Below, one piece after another: positions 1-8,094 of a DNA stretch of 22,500 nucleotides. Origin of the DNA: Prorocentrum cordatum (Eukaryota; Sar; Dinophyceae; Prorocentrales; Prorocentraceae); contig CAUYUJ010003558.1 in the NCBI GenBank assembly GCA_963575745.1, positions 195,001-217,500 of the forward strand, given 5' to 3'. The position numbers were made by a program, and so were the translations under genes. Numbering within the stretch: position 1 is the stretch's first letter; the number at the start of each line of letters is the position of its first letter. A model generated the notes under the pieces. The model saw only the letters and a program-made list of their open reading frames with translations, had not been told where the DNA came from and did no database searches.

Positions 1-101
1 ATCGGTTTGGGTCCTCCCGCGCCCCCACCAGCGGCCGCGCACCAAAATCGGGTCGGGCGAAAGGGGGGGATAGCAAAGGGGGGGTTTGAGAATCAGCTCA
101 C

Positions 102-180
102 GTAGCTGATTTTCCCGGCGCCTCCCGGCGCCAGAGGCGGCTATGTATCGAGGAATGGGCCTCTCGGTGGGGCCGAAACC
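102..180 (+). repeat. Dispersed repeat copy inside presumed intron 2 of the amidohydrolase gene
   Basis: By eye this stretch aligns with 3593-3672: both run GTAGCTG, then a CCCGGCGC-type hairpin, then ATCGAGGAA, then GGGGCCGAAAC. It lies downstream (minus strand) of amidohydrolase exon 2, in what should be intron 2, so the family may be another introner or a transposon fragment carried in an intron. The far end of the element is outside the window. Confidence 0.45.
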
Positions 181-286
181 AGCTGCATGCAGCAAATTTC
201 GTAACTCCCCCGTTCCCAATCCCCCCCTTTCGTCCGGCCCGACAAAAGACGTTCCAGCGAAGGGTCACTCTTACGCGTCGCCGATC

Positions 287-930
287 CTGGATCGGCAGGG
301 CGTCCATGTCGGCCCTGAAGAGGACGGTCCTGCCCGGCGAACCCCCGGAGATGATCGATGATCCTCGGAATATTCGGTGGCAACCCATGGGATCTCCCCC
401 TGCCATCTTGCTGGCTCTCGCGAGTCGACGCACCCCGAACCTAATCGACTCTAGCCGACGTTGAATCGATGCTAAATCGGCGCGTTCTTATCGATTGCCA
501 CACGATGCGAGGACATACAAGGTTCCCATGGTTTGCTACCAACGTGTGTTCGCGCCAACGTGTGCTCGCCCTTGGATACGACGCAGGCAGCGCAATGAGG
601 GCCGACACACGCTGCGTGCTATCGGTAGAGCTCAACGGGATGAGCACATGTTGGGCGAACAAGCGTCCTGAGGATCATCGAGATGAGCGCCAGCACGCCG
701 GTGCCGCCCGCTGCGCTGTCCAGGACCCGCACACCCTCGATCTTCCCGAGCTCCTCGCGTATCATGGCGCTGGTCTTGAACTCCTTGAACGCCAGCTCGG
801 GATGCCCGTGCAGCTTGCGGCGCAGGGCCACGATGTACCTGAACAGCTCGCTGCTGATCAGGGGCTCGAGGGCACCCGAGTGCTTCCAGACAGCTGCGTC
901 GATCGACGCTTCCTCGACGGTCGCTGCCAT
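287..930 (-). CDS. M20D-type amidohydrolase (IAA-amino-acid hydrolase / hippurate hydrolase-like), 5' part, two exons, partial
   Basis: Two minus-strand exons, about 930-680 and 347-287, are separated by an inserted element. Exon 1 begins at an ATG (928-930) and contains RRKLHGHPELAFKEF followed by GGTGVLALI; exon 2 gives GGSPGRTVLFRADMDALPIQ. These are the characteristic N-terminal blocks of peptidase family M20D metal-dependent amidohydrolases, which cleave N-acyl amino acids such as auxin conjugates. Removing the element joins LALIS to GGSPGRT in frame (TC + C). The metal-binding HACGHDxH-type segment is expected downstream, off the left edge of the window, so catalytic competence cannot be judged. 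The frame is also open upstream of this ATG to about 1167, but that stretch is Pro/Arg-rich and unconvincing; in another frame a hydrophobic leader-like peptide (MPTATAAVLLRLLA) lies at about 1055. Exon 2 seems to end near CAG at 287, where the next intron starts. Family assignment is fairly sure; substrate is unknown. Confidence 0.82.
355..681 (-). mobile_element. Introner-like element forming intron 1 of the amidohydrolase gene
   Basis: On the plus strand the element starts TCGATGATCCTC (355-366) and ends GAGGATCATCGA (670-681), a perfect 12-bp terminal inverted repeat. It is flanked by the direct repeat GATGA (350-354 and 682-686), extendable to GAGATGA (348-354 and 680-686) by overlapping the element end. 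It lies exactly between two amidohydrolase exons whose reading frame is restored when one repeat copy and the element are removed. This is the anatomy described for dinoflagellate introners, transposable elements that create introns. No transposase is encoded, so it would be non-autonomous. On the coding strand the donor could be GA (TC|GATGATCC); no AG acceptor lies at the duplication, so the exact splice points are ambiguous. Confidence 0.72.
560..645 (+). repeat. Dispersed repeat block, copy 1 (inside the introner)
   Basis: This block, containing ACGCAGGCAGCGCAATGAGG and then GTGCTATCGGTAGAGCTCAA, aligns with 2970-3065 in the same orientation with moderate divergence. Both can be read on the plus strand as a peptide of the form C-x-L-S-x-E-L-N. 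Its presence inside the introner suggests the 2970 locus is a related element or a relic of one. Confidence 0.45.
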
Positions 931-1159
931 CGGGGCCCGCTGCTCGTGTGTCAGCAGCGGGCGGGAGGTCCCCCCAGTTGGCTGTCTCGCCTCGGGCCTC
1001 GGGGCGGCATGAGGCTGGCGAGGAGGCGGAGGAGCACCGCGGCTGTCGCAGTGGGCATGCGGCCTAGCAATAAACAAGCAAATCGGGTAGGGACGAGTGG
1101 CTGGCTGACGCCTGGCGGCATCCACGGCGGCGACGAAGTCAACGACGAACCAGGAATAC

Positions 1160-1589
1160 TTTTCCAATGCGTATCACACCAGAAGCAATAAAACATACTC
1201 TAAATAGAAAAGCGGGCGGTGGAGAAAAACAACTGAAACAGGAACTGACGCATCGAACAAAAACAGGGGCGAGGCAAAAGCACGAATGCACATCCGTTGG
1301 AACTCCCCATGTAAAGTTGGCGGCGAATGGTCTTGTCAACCAGTGCGGAAGTATTATGGCGAGCTGCGTTTTGCTACCAGTTGAGTAAAACTACAACGAA
1401 CATAAGGAACATTCGGAACTCAAATAATCACAATGACAGGACATGTTACGAGAAACATCGGACGAGACTTCAACACAAAAGACAACTAGAAAGTAAGATC
1501 TGTCCGCATAAAGCATAGTCAACGTAACATCCGGGACCCGCAGAATCCCCTGCAGTAGCGATCACTATGCTTGCTGAACGCTGCACCGT
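1160..1589. other. Interval with no supported gene
   Basis: This is A-rich relative to its flanks, with scattered short open frames on both strands. I see no repeat structure, RNA fold or coding signal that I can defend. It lies upstream of the amidohydrolase start and could hold its 5' region or intergenic sequence. Confidence 0.4.
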
Positions 1590-1940
1590 GCGCTCGAGCC
1601 CCAGCGCTCGCAAGCGCTCCGAAACGCGCGCGCAGCACTTGCAAGCGCTCCCGAACGCGCAGGCGCTCCCAGGCGCCTCCTGGCGTTCCCAGGTGCTCGC
1701 CTGCGCTCCTGGGCGCCTCCGCCCAGCAGTTGAAAGCGCTCCTCAGCGCGGGCGCAAGCGTTCCCAGGCGCTAGGCGCTCCCAAGTGTCTCCTGGCGTTT
1801 GCAGGCGTTCGCATGCGCTCCCTGGCGACCTCCACCACAGCACTCGCAAGCATTCGCAAGCGCTCGCAAGCGCGCGCAGGCGCTCCCAGGCGCTCGCATG
1901 CGCTCTCAGGCGTCCGCGGGCGCTCCCAGGCGCCGGAGTT
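1590..1940 (+). repeat. Degenerate ~10-bp GCGCTC-type satellite
   Basis: Repeated variants of GCGCTCCCAGGCGCTCGCAA occur throughout with imperfect ~10-bp spacing. All frames are nearly open because the unit lacks stop codons, so the long open frames here on both strands are by-products of the repeat. Confidence 0.65.
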
Positions 1941-1993
1941 AGCAAACTCATATGGAAAAACAAGCCAAGCGCGGGGAACAGACAACAAAATGG

Positions 1994-2280
1994 CGCAGGA
2001 CCGCGGCGATGCACGCCGTCAGCGCGGCGGGCTGCCTGGTGGAGATCAGCACCGACTCGCAACACATTCAGAACAGCGCGATGGCCCTCCGCGCTCGCGC
2101 CTCGACGCGGGACTGGCAGCGCGCAGACCTCTGAGCATGGCTTGCACCCCGCTGCCAGTCTGGCTTGGCCACCGCGCGGTCTGTCAAGGCACGCCTCGAC
2201 GAAGAGGCGGCGGCGCGGCGCGAGATGTCCGAGGAGACCAACTCGGGAACAAAGCTGCCGATCACTTGGCGGGTGCCGCC
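1994..2280 (+). CDS. Possible exon(s) of an unknown protein
   Basis: One plus-strand frame reads MHAVSAAGCLVEISTDSQ, continues to STRDWQRAD, meets a TGA at 2132-2134, then resumes as ATARSVKARLDEEAAARR and SEETNSGTKLPITW. The mixed, non-repetitive residue composition stands out from the Arg/Pro/Ala-rich translations of the other frames. The TGA lies between the arms of a perfect 11-bp inverted repeat (2111-2121 and 2150-2160), so a tiny GC-AG intron (2123-2158) or a damaged frame are both possible. No family is recognised. In such GC-rich DNA, chance open frames are common, so this is weak. Confidence 0.28.
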
Positions 2281-2960
2281 GCGGCTGCCCGCTTGCCCGC
2301 GGCAGCCCTTCGGCAGGGGCGGGCTGTCCAGCAGGCTGCGCTCCCGGCGCTCCAAGCAATGTTGGCCGCGTTGGAGCTCGAGGCCTTGGAGGCCAACCAA
2401 GGGGGCAACGGGCCAGGCGGCCCCTGCGCGCGCAGGCGGCGGGCAGCGCACGGGCCCAGACAGCGGGAGCCCCGGGAGACAGACGACGCGGTCGTGGCCG
2501 CAGCCGTGGCACTCCCGCGGCTGGCGGACACGCGCAGCGCCGCGTGGCCAGCAGCGCGCTGCGGCCGGGCGCGGCAGCAGCGGCGCAGGCGCTGGTCGCT
2601 GGTGGCGGCTGGCGCGCCCACGTGGCCTCCCAAGGCCCCAGCTGGGTGGCGTGCCTGCGCTGCGTCAGCTGGGCGCCGAGGTGGGAACGCGTCGCGAACC
2701 GGCCTTGCGGCGGGCCCGTCCAGGTCGTACCGACGAGGGCGGCTGGCTGGCTGCTGCTCCTGGCGGCGTGAGCGGGGGGGCCCGACGCCGAGTGGCGCGC
2801 GGCCCTGCGGGCGCGCCTGGACGAGCGCCCCGGCGCAACCCCAGCGGCCCGGAGGACGCCCTCGCTGCGCGCGGCTGCAGGCCGCCACCTGGCGCGTTGG
2901 CGCCCCTCTCCCCCTTCTTCCTGTTCTCCCTCTGCATCTGCCGCTGTGCTTCTCATGGAT
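2281..2960. other. Very GC-rich interval, no supported gene
   Basis: Frames are open on both strands across this interval because stop codons are rare at this base composition. One plus frame gives ALPALQAMLAALELEALEAN (about 2340-2400), which could be helical coding sequence. Nothing in the interval discriminates a real exon, and no family is recognised. Confidence 0.35.
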
Positions 2961-2969
2961 GTCAAAAAA

Positions 2970-3065
2970 AAGCGTGCTTGTCCGCTGGGGCTCTTCAATG
3001 CGACGTAGGCGGCGTAGTGAGGGGCGACGCGAGCTGTATGCTATCGGCGGAGCTGAACAGGGAAA
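2970..3065 (+). repeat. Dispersed repeat block, copy 2
   Basis: This block, containing GCGACGTAGGCGGCGTAGTG and then ATGCTATCGGCGGAGCTGAA, aligns with 560-645 inside the introner. No clean terminal inverted repeats or target duplication were found around it, so it may be a decayed copy. Confidence 0.45.
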
Positions 3066-3592
3066 CACACACGCGCTTTGGGCTAGTACTTTTTTTGAGG
3101 GCCTTCGAATGAAGTAGGACTGCGCTGAAAGTGGATTGGGTTACCGCCCGCCCCCTGAAGACAACTAAATGGGAAGAAAACTACTCGACACTTGAAATAG
3201 GAAACCGCCTCGAGTAGATTAGGACCTGGGGTTAAAAACTACGTACTTTCAACGAACGATGGGTAGGCATGAAGCTGTGCTGAGTCACACTGCTCGCGGA
3301 GACACAAGGGCGGGCAGCGCGGCGGCGAATCGGTCTCATCGCAGGGAAGGGGCAAGGCAGGACGAGGGAGGAGGGAAGAGGCAACGAGAGAGAGCCGAGC
3401 AGGAAGAAATGAGGAGGCGGGCGTAGCTGTGAAGGGGCCCCAGGACACACAAATAAATACACACAAATAAACAGATTCCCCATATTTTCACATATTTTCT
3501 GGTTTTTTGTCTTCCCCCCCACTTCCCATATTTTGCCATATTTTCTGGGGAATCGACGATTAATTGTGTCTGTGATTTTTTTCCCCTCCTGA
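3066..3592. other. Intergenic interval with a purine-rich tract and a CATATTTT direct repeat
   Basis: A purine-rich tract (about 3340-3420) resembles tracts at 11700, 12530, 16060 and 18710. At 3479-3501 and 3526-3548 a CCCATATTTTxxCATATTTTCTGG-type unit occurs twice with a period of about 47 bp. No gene is supported. Confidence 0.45.
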
Positions 3593-3672
3593 GTAGCTGG
3601 TTGTCCTGGCGTCTCCCGGCGCTGGAAGGCGCTCAGCAATCGAGGAAGGCGGCCGGCGGCGGGGCCGAAACA
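3593..3672 (+). repeat. Dispersed repeat, second copy of the 102-180 family
   Basis: The order of blocks (GTAGCTGG, CTCCCGGCGC, AATCGAGGAA, GGGGCCGAAAC) matches 102-180. It is followed by a purine-rich tract and then by the conserved block at 3790-3851, so the whole may be one larger decayed element. Confidence 0.45.
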
Positions 3673-3789
3673 GGGAGGGCCGAGAGAGGAGGCAAGACGC
3701 AGCTGGAGAGGGAGGAGAGGAGGAGGGGCAGCCTTCGGGAGGAAGAGGATGAGGAGGAGCGTCGCAGACGAGGCCAATCAGGCGGGGGC

Positions 3790-3851
3790 GTCTCCCTGGG
3801 CGTGGCCGTACGAGATCCGGAGTGGATGGCGAAGACCTGCACGCTCTCCTG
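3790..3851 (-). CDS. Short conserved coding-like block, copy 1 (possible mini-exon)
   Basis: Read on the minus strand the block gives QESVQVFAIHSGSRTATPRE. The copy at 16325-16264 gives QESAQIFPIHSGSRTATPRE. The two DNA copies differ at 12 sites, 9 of them at minus-frame third positions, and all 9 are synonymous. In both copies CAG|GAGAGCG at the upstream (minus-strand) edge resembles a 3' splice site, so the exon could begin at GAG. The opposite strand in the aligned frame also reads through (VSLGVAVRDPEWMAK), but there one wobble change alters a residue. This supports a protein-coding origin, as an exon family or a fragment of a mobile-element protein. Function is unknown. Confidence 0.45.
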
Positions 3852-3874
3852 CCGGCGGCAGCAAGAACAGTCAG

Positions 3875-4095
3875 CATCGAATCCAGAAATCGGGTCGAAT
3901 CGGAATGTGTATCGAATCGGGCCACATCGGCACAGAGTCGAAATCGAATCGCATCGGCCGCGCCATGGTACACAACAGCGCTATGCAGGCATCAACACGC
4001 ACTGCATCGCTGGAACATCGGAATCGAATCGAATCGGATCGGATCGGGCCAGCCAGAATCGATAGTTATCGAATCAGGTCGATCGGATCGAAAGT
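3875..4095. repeat. Degenerate GAATC/GATCG short-unit satellite
   Basis: Dense repetition of ATCGAATCGGAATC and GGATCGGATCGG-like words with 5-bp and 10-bp spacing. No coding signal beyond frames left open by the repeat. Confidence 0.6.
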
Positions 4096-4714
4096 GACTC
4101 TGGGGTGCATGGGGCCAAGAAGACGGCACCCGAAGGGGGGGGGGGGGGCAGAAGGCGCCGGATCGACGGCAGCTTTCCTGCCAGCGCCGGCCCCATCCCT
4201 GCGCATTCTTGCTTGGCAGGCGCTGTCCGTGAGAGCGGTGGCACGCGGGACGGGAAGGGCCCCCTGCCCTCCCCGGGCGAGCCCAGGACCGGGACAACTC
4301 GTTCCAGAGCGTGCCAGAGCGATCTCAGAGCTCAGAGCGCCCTGACGCGGCCGCGGCGCCTGGCACATCCTCCTTCACTGCCAGATCTGAAAGGTTCATC
4401 ACTTAACCGGGTCGGATTTTGCCCTGAGCTGCGCCTTTGTCTTGACCCCGTCCCCCCCCTCCAGCCCCCCGCCCCCCCCGCGCCGACCAGGGTCGGGAGC
4501 GCCCCCTCCGCACATCCCGTGGCGGCGCCTTCTGCGCCGCCCCCAAGGTGCGCGCACGGGGGGCACGCGGGGGCACGCGACCACCCCCCCCGCTCCGGAA
4601 TTCGGTAACTCTGGACTCCGGGCATACTCAGTCATCCAGGACAGGGAACTCACAGGACCTGAGCAGACTGTAACCCGTGCTTCGCGGCACGGTGGCGGCT
4701 ATAGTGCTCTATAG
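4096..4714. other. GC-rich interval with homopolymer G and C runs, no supported gene
   Basis: Contains a G run at about 4136-4148 and C-rich stretches around 4450-4600. I find no convincing exon or ordered repeat. Confidence 0.4.
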
Positions 4715-4774
4715 CCCGTACGTCCCCGCCTGCAAGATGGATTTCAATGTCACATTATCCTGCTGCGTACGGGG

Positions 4775-5130
4775 GCAGGCTTTGGGTGCAGTTCTAAGCG
4801 TACCAATTGTACTGACTCGAACCGTGCTTCCTCCTCATGCAAGCGCATCCATGCAGAAGGTGAATCAACTGATAAGTTGGCCTGCCAACGGGTGCCCCAA
4901 GAGAATGTCGTATATCCCGATGGGGCCGCAGAGCCATGGGGCACCTTGCGAAGCGCACCAACCAAGGAAGGATCTGCCCTTGGGTTCTCATCGCAAGATT
5001 TATTGTCGCATGCGCCTGCTGTTTTGCAATCGAGCGCAATTCTAGAAAGCCAACTCTACAAAACAAGTCTTGTTGACGGCGAAGAGTGTCTATTTTTGTT
5101 GTCTGATTGGCACGGGATCCTGGGCAGGAG
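4775..5130 (+). CDS. Probable exon of an unknown protein
   Basis: One plus frame is open from 4715 to 5206 and has a balanced composition from about 4780: CSSKRTNCTDSNRASSSC, then RVPQENVVYPDGAAEPWGTL, SAPTKEGSALGFSSQDLL, and LVDGEECLFLLSDWHGIL. The stretch is less GC-rich than its surroundings and free of repeats. GGGGGCAG|GCT at about 4770-4780 and GGGTGCAG|TTC at about 4784-4795 are acceptor-like, and CTGGGCAG|GAGG at about 5120-5132 is a possible downstream edge. There is no ATG at the start of the frame, as expected for an internal exon. No family is recognised. Confidence 0.4.
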
Positions 5131-5238
5131 GAAGGGGTCAAATGCCGGCAAACCCTGCTACGCTCGCCAACTCTCCGAGACAGGTCTCCTCACGCCCATG
5201 TCCTGACCTGCGCTGTACCATCTTCCTTTCGCCCGCCA

Positions 5239-5342
5239 GAGGAGGATGATGATGATGATGAGGAGGAGGAGGAGGAGGAGGAGGAGGAGGAGGAGGAGGA
5301 GGAGGAGGAGGAGGAGGAGGAGGAGGAGGAGGAGGAGGTAGA
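5239..5342 (+). repeat. (GAT)n/(GGA)n trinucleotide tract
   Basis: Five GAT units run into about 30 GGA/GAG units. In one plus frame it would encode an Asp/Glu run that ends VEG-stop. It may lie in an intron between the flanking plus-strand exon candidates rather than be translated. Confidence 0.9.
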
Positions 5343-5345
5343 GGG

Positions 5346-5700
5346 GTGAGGACGAGAAAGAAAAAGAGAAGGAGAGAGGAGGAGGCGATTAAGCGATTCG
5401 GGGCCATAGAGGAAAGTCTCACGCAGTCTGCGGGTCTTTCGCCCCTGGACTTCAAGGGCAAGGCTTCGGCGCGACGCTCAGCACTGCAAAAGTCAACCGC
5501 ATCACGCGGCTCGACAAGACCATGCCAGTGCGTCGCCCTGCCAGAAACACGCAGACGAGGTTCGCTGAGAGGAAAACGGCAGGCCGTACGCGCGACCGCC
5601 ACAGCCAAGTCCAGCCGCGCCGACGAGGAGCCCAAACCAGTGCGAGAACAAGAGACCCCAAGCCAGGCGTGTAAGGCCCCTCATCGACAGAACTTCCAGC
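5346..5700 (+). CDS. Possible exon of an unknown basic protein
   Basis: The plus frame reads KRRREEEAIKRFGAIEESL, then TQSAGLSPLDFKGKASARRS, LPETRRRGSLRGKRQAV, and SSRADEEPKPVREQETPSQA. This charged, low-complexity but non-repetitive composition looks more like protein than the Leu/Trp/Arg-rich antisense frames. Beyond about 5700 the frame runs antisense to the repeat-protein relic and loses plausibility. It might belong to the same gene as the exon candidate at 4775-5130, with the GGA tract in the intervening intron. The family is unknown. Confidence 0.3.
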
Positions 5701-5738
5701 CCTGGCGGGCGTCACACTGTGGAGAATTTCGTTCGGGT

Positions 5739-6858
5739 GTTCAGCCTCCCGCGATAGCCGCACCGAGCTCGCTTTGCACGCCGTCGATATTCTTGAGGTC
5801 GTTGTCCGTCCGCGACTCTGGATGCTGCGAGCGCCGTGAGCATGCCGTCGCACTGCTCAAGGGTGCTGTCCGCAATGCCGCACGCCGCAACCGCCATCAC
5901 CAGATCCCTTGACCAACGACTCCCTAATGCTGTCCGCCAGGCCCATTGGATCGCCCATGGGCGTTGCCACGATCTCCGGATCCATGTCGATGCTCGCTGA
6001 GCCCATGGCTGCTACCATGGCTTGCGACACGAACTCGCCCACGCAGGCTGCTTTGTGCTGCCCTATTGCGCGTCTGACTCCGAGCAACACTCCACTCCCG
6101 AACATGGCTTGGTCGACGCAAGAGCAGGACTGTCCGCTGCATGCACGAACTCATTGACCCCGCCACCGTGGGCGTCGATGACGATGTTCTTCTTCTACTT
6201 CTTCTTCGTCTTCTCAACGTCGTACTTGAGCAGAATCACTTCCGGCGTTGGCGCGATCGGCCCCCCTGGATGTTCTAGCTCGCTGGGCCCGCGGCGGCAA
6301 CCCCCAGCTGCTGCGCGATCTCGCTCCCGACCTCCGCCGAGCTAATGGCTGTTGCCACCTGTTGCTCGGACTCGAAGGGGCGCCTCGAGAAACCGACCAT
6401 CGTTGACCGGAAGTGTTCATGTTGGTTGAATGTCGCCAGGCGCCAATGGCGACGTCCAGGGTGTCCCAGACGTAGCCCGTGCCGACGTTGTAGCTGCCGT
6501 CATTGGAGTCCGCGGGGCCAGTGGCTGCGACCACCGACTTCTGCGTGAACTCGTCGAAGGTGTCCGCCTTCTTGGAGCTGAATCCGCCTGGGTCCCTGAT
6601 GAAATTCTCCTCAACCTTGAAGTGGTCCTCATGGTAGTCCCCATGCCCAATAGCTGCTACCACAGGCTGCGACCTCGTTTCTCGTCAAGTAGTCCCATGC
6701 TGTAGCCGCCGTTGCACCGCCGAGGTCTTGGAGAAGCCCTGGCCCTGGCGCAAATTCGATGACGAACTCGAAATTGGTCTCGAACCCCGCTCAGAACTTA
6801 TTCACCCGGTCGCCAAGCTCCGTCGAGAGCAGCCTGGACGGGATGATCACCTTCAGCG
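5739..6858 (-). pseudogene. Relic of a protein made of ~42-residue tandem repeats
   Basis: Reading the minus strand from about 6858 gives SLKVIIPSRLLSTELGDRVN and then an in-frame TGA (6791-6793), followed by NFEFVIEFAPGPGLLQ. A repeated core then appears in successive frames: VVAAIGHGDYHED, SVVAATGPADSNDG, QQLGVAAAGPAS, AMVAAMGSASIDMD, MAVAACGIADSTLEQ and, last, SELGAAIAGG-stop at about 5739. The first two cores are 43 residues apart, and each is preceded by a similar segment (DYLTRSQP, DEFTQKS, GEFVSQA). Moving between units needs several +1/-1 frame changes, so either the gene has decayed or many tiny introns are present. The family is not recognised. Confidence 0.45.
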
Positions 6859-6912
6859 AGGAGGAGGAGGAGGAGGAGGAGGAGGAGGAGGAGGAGGAGG
6901 AGGAGAAGGAGG
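6859..6912 (+). repeat. (GGA)n trinucleotide tract
   Basis: About 16 GGA units end in a G run. On the minus strand it is a pyrimidine tract directly upstream of the first readable codons of the repeat-protein relic, a position compatible with an intron 3' end. Confidence 0.88.
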
Positions 6913-7290
6913 GGGGGGAGATAGTAGGAATCCACTCTGCGGCTTCTCCCTTCTCTCGTTTCCCCTTACCCTGGTCCTGTGGGGTGCAGGGTGGACTGCG
7001 GACTTGTGGACTGGAAGGCCTCGCCTGCCTCTCGGAGGCGAGCGAGAAGGATGAAGCGAGAAGGAGAAGGCCTTCTCAGATGGCGGCGAGACTTCTCAGA
7101 AGCGTTCGCGCCTCCTGACAAATTTTCTGTGTCTTCGGGGACGGCGCTGAAAACTCCTCAGAGAGGCCCTGGAACTTCCGAGCCCTCTGAGAAGGCCTCC
7201 CCCCTCTCGCCTCCCCCCCGGGGCTCGCCGCCGAGCCCTGCAAACACCTCAGCCGTCGCGGGTGGCCAGGAGACCGCACGGCGCACCCCA
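6913..7290. other. GC-rich interval between two GGA tracts, no supported gene
   Basis: Short frames are open on the plus strand, but no exon signal, family match or repeat order was found. Confidence 0.4.
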
Positions 7291-7420
7291 GGAGGAGGAG
7301 GAGGAGGAGGAGGAGGAGGAGGAGGAGGAGGAGGAGGAGGAGGGGGAGGAGGAGGAGGAGGGGGAGGTGGAGGAGGTGGAGGAGGTGGAGGAGGAGGAGG
7401 AGGAGGAGGAGGAGGAGAGG
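7291..7420 (+). repeat. Long (GGA)n tract with GGT interruptions
   Basis: About 40 GGA units have a few GGG and GGT variants in the second half. Polyglycine, polyglutamate, polyproline or polyleucine frames arise depending on strand and frame. None is evidence of a gene. Confidence 0.92.
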
Positions 7421-7609
7421 GGCCTCGCCTCCGGCGCATCTGGCCCTCGGCGGAGACCGGCAGAAGCAAAACGGCCGCGGGCCCGCGGGCGGACAGCACC
7501 GCTCGGGTGCTGCCAGGAGTGCCCCTGGCCAGAGGTGCCCCCAGCTGTTCGCTGCATTCTGCAGGCCTTGGGGCCGCCTGGGCCTCGTGAGGGGTGCTCT
7601 GGAGGCTGT

Positions 7610-7860
7610 CGGGGGCCTCCTCGGGAATCCTGGGGGCACCTTGGGCCCAAGAGGGCCCCAGCTCGGCCCGAGGGGGCCCAACAATGCGCCCAAGGGAACC
7701 TCCAGTAGAGCCCCAAGACGGCCAAAAGCCCAGCAAGACTGCCCAGAAGGGCCCCAGGACGGATCAAGAGGGCTGGAGAACTGTTCAAAAGGGCTTCAAG
7801 AGGACCCCCACAAAGGCCCAGCGAAGCCAAACACGTTTAGATCCGAGGCCTCCAGGAGGC
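7610..7860 (+). repeat. Degenerate CCCAAGAGGGCCC repeat family, locus 1
   Basis: Words of the form GGGCCCAAGAGGGCCCC and GCCCCAAGACGGCC recur with irregular ~20-30-bp spacing. The same words return at 8095-8300 and 20110-20285, and in reverse orientation at 10400-10600 and 21060-21340. Confidence 0.55.
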
Positions 7861-7879
7861 ATGCCAGAGGCCTTCCCGT

Positions 7880-8090
7880 ACACTTGCTCGGGTGTTCGGA
7901 TGAGGTGTTCGGGTGTTAGTGTTTTGGAATTGTCGTGTTCAACTTTGGGTGTTAGGACTCGGCTGTCCGGGTCAGGGTGCTCGGGTTGGGGTGTTCGGGC
8001 TTCGGTGGTTGAATCCGGGTTGGGATGTCAAAGTTAACGTGTACGCTACGGTGTTAGGGTTCTAGCGTTTAGATTGGGATGTTCGGCCCC
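7880..8090 (+). repeat. Degenerate GTGTTCGGG/GTGTTAGGG repeat
   Basis: GGTGTTCGGGTGTTAGTG-like words recur about every 20-25 bp. Despite GTTAGGG-like words, no run of a fixed telomere unit (TTTAGGG) is present. Confidence 0.5.
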
Positions 8091-8094
8091 ACGA

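Noticed and set aside
469-1191. 240-codon plus-strand frame
   Set aside because: It runs antisense to the amidohydrolase exon and across the introner; the minus-strand family motifs are decisive.
1565-3117. Very long open frames on both strands (477 and 516 codons)
   Set aside because: They overlap in opposite directions through a GC-rich degenerate repeat lacking stop codons, and their translations are Arg/Ala/Pro/Ser-rich without any domain.
7158-7830. Poly-Glu, poly-Gly, poly-Pro and poly-Leu frames over the GGA tract
   Set aside because: All are by-products of a trinucleotide microsatellite.
7880-8090. Telomere-like GGTGTTAGGGTTC words
   Set aside because: No regular TTTAGGG array; spacing is ~20-25 bp and words vary, so this is a degenerate satellite.
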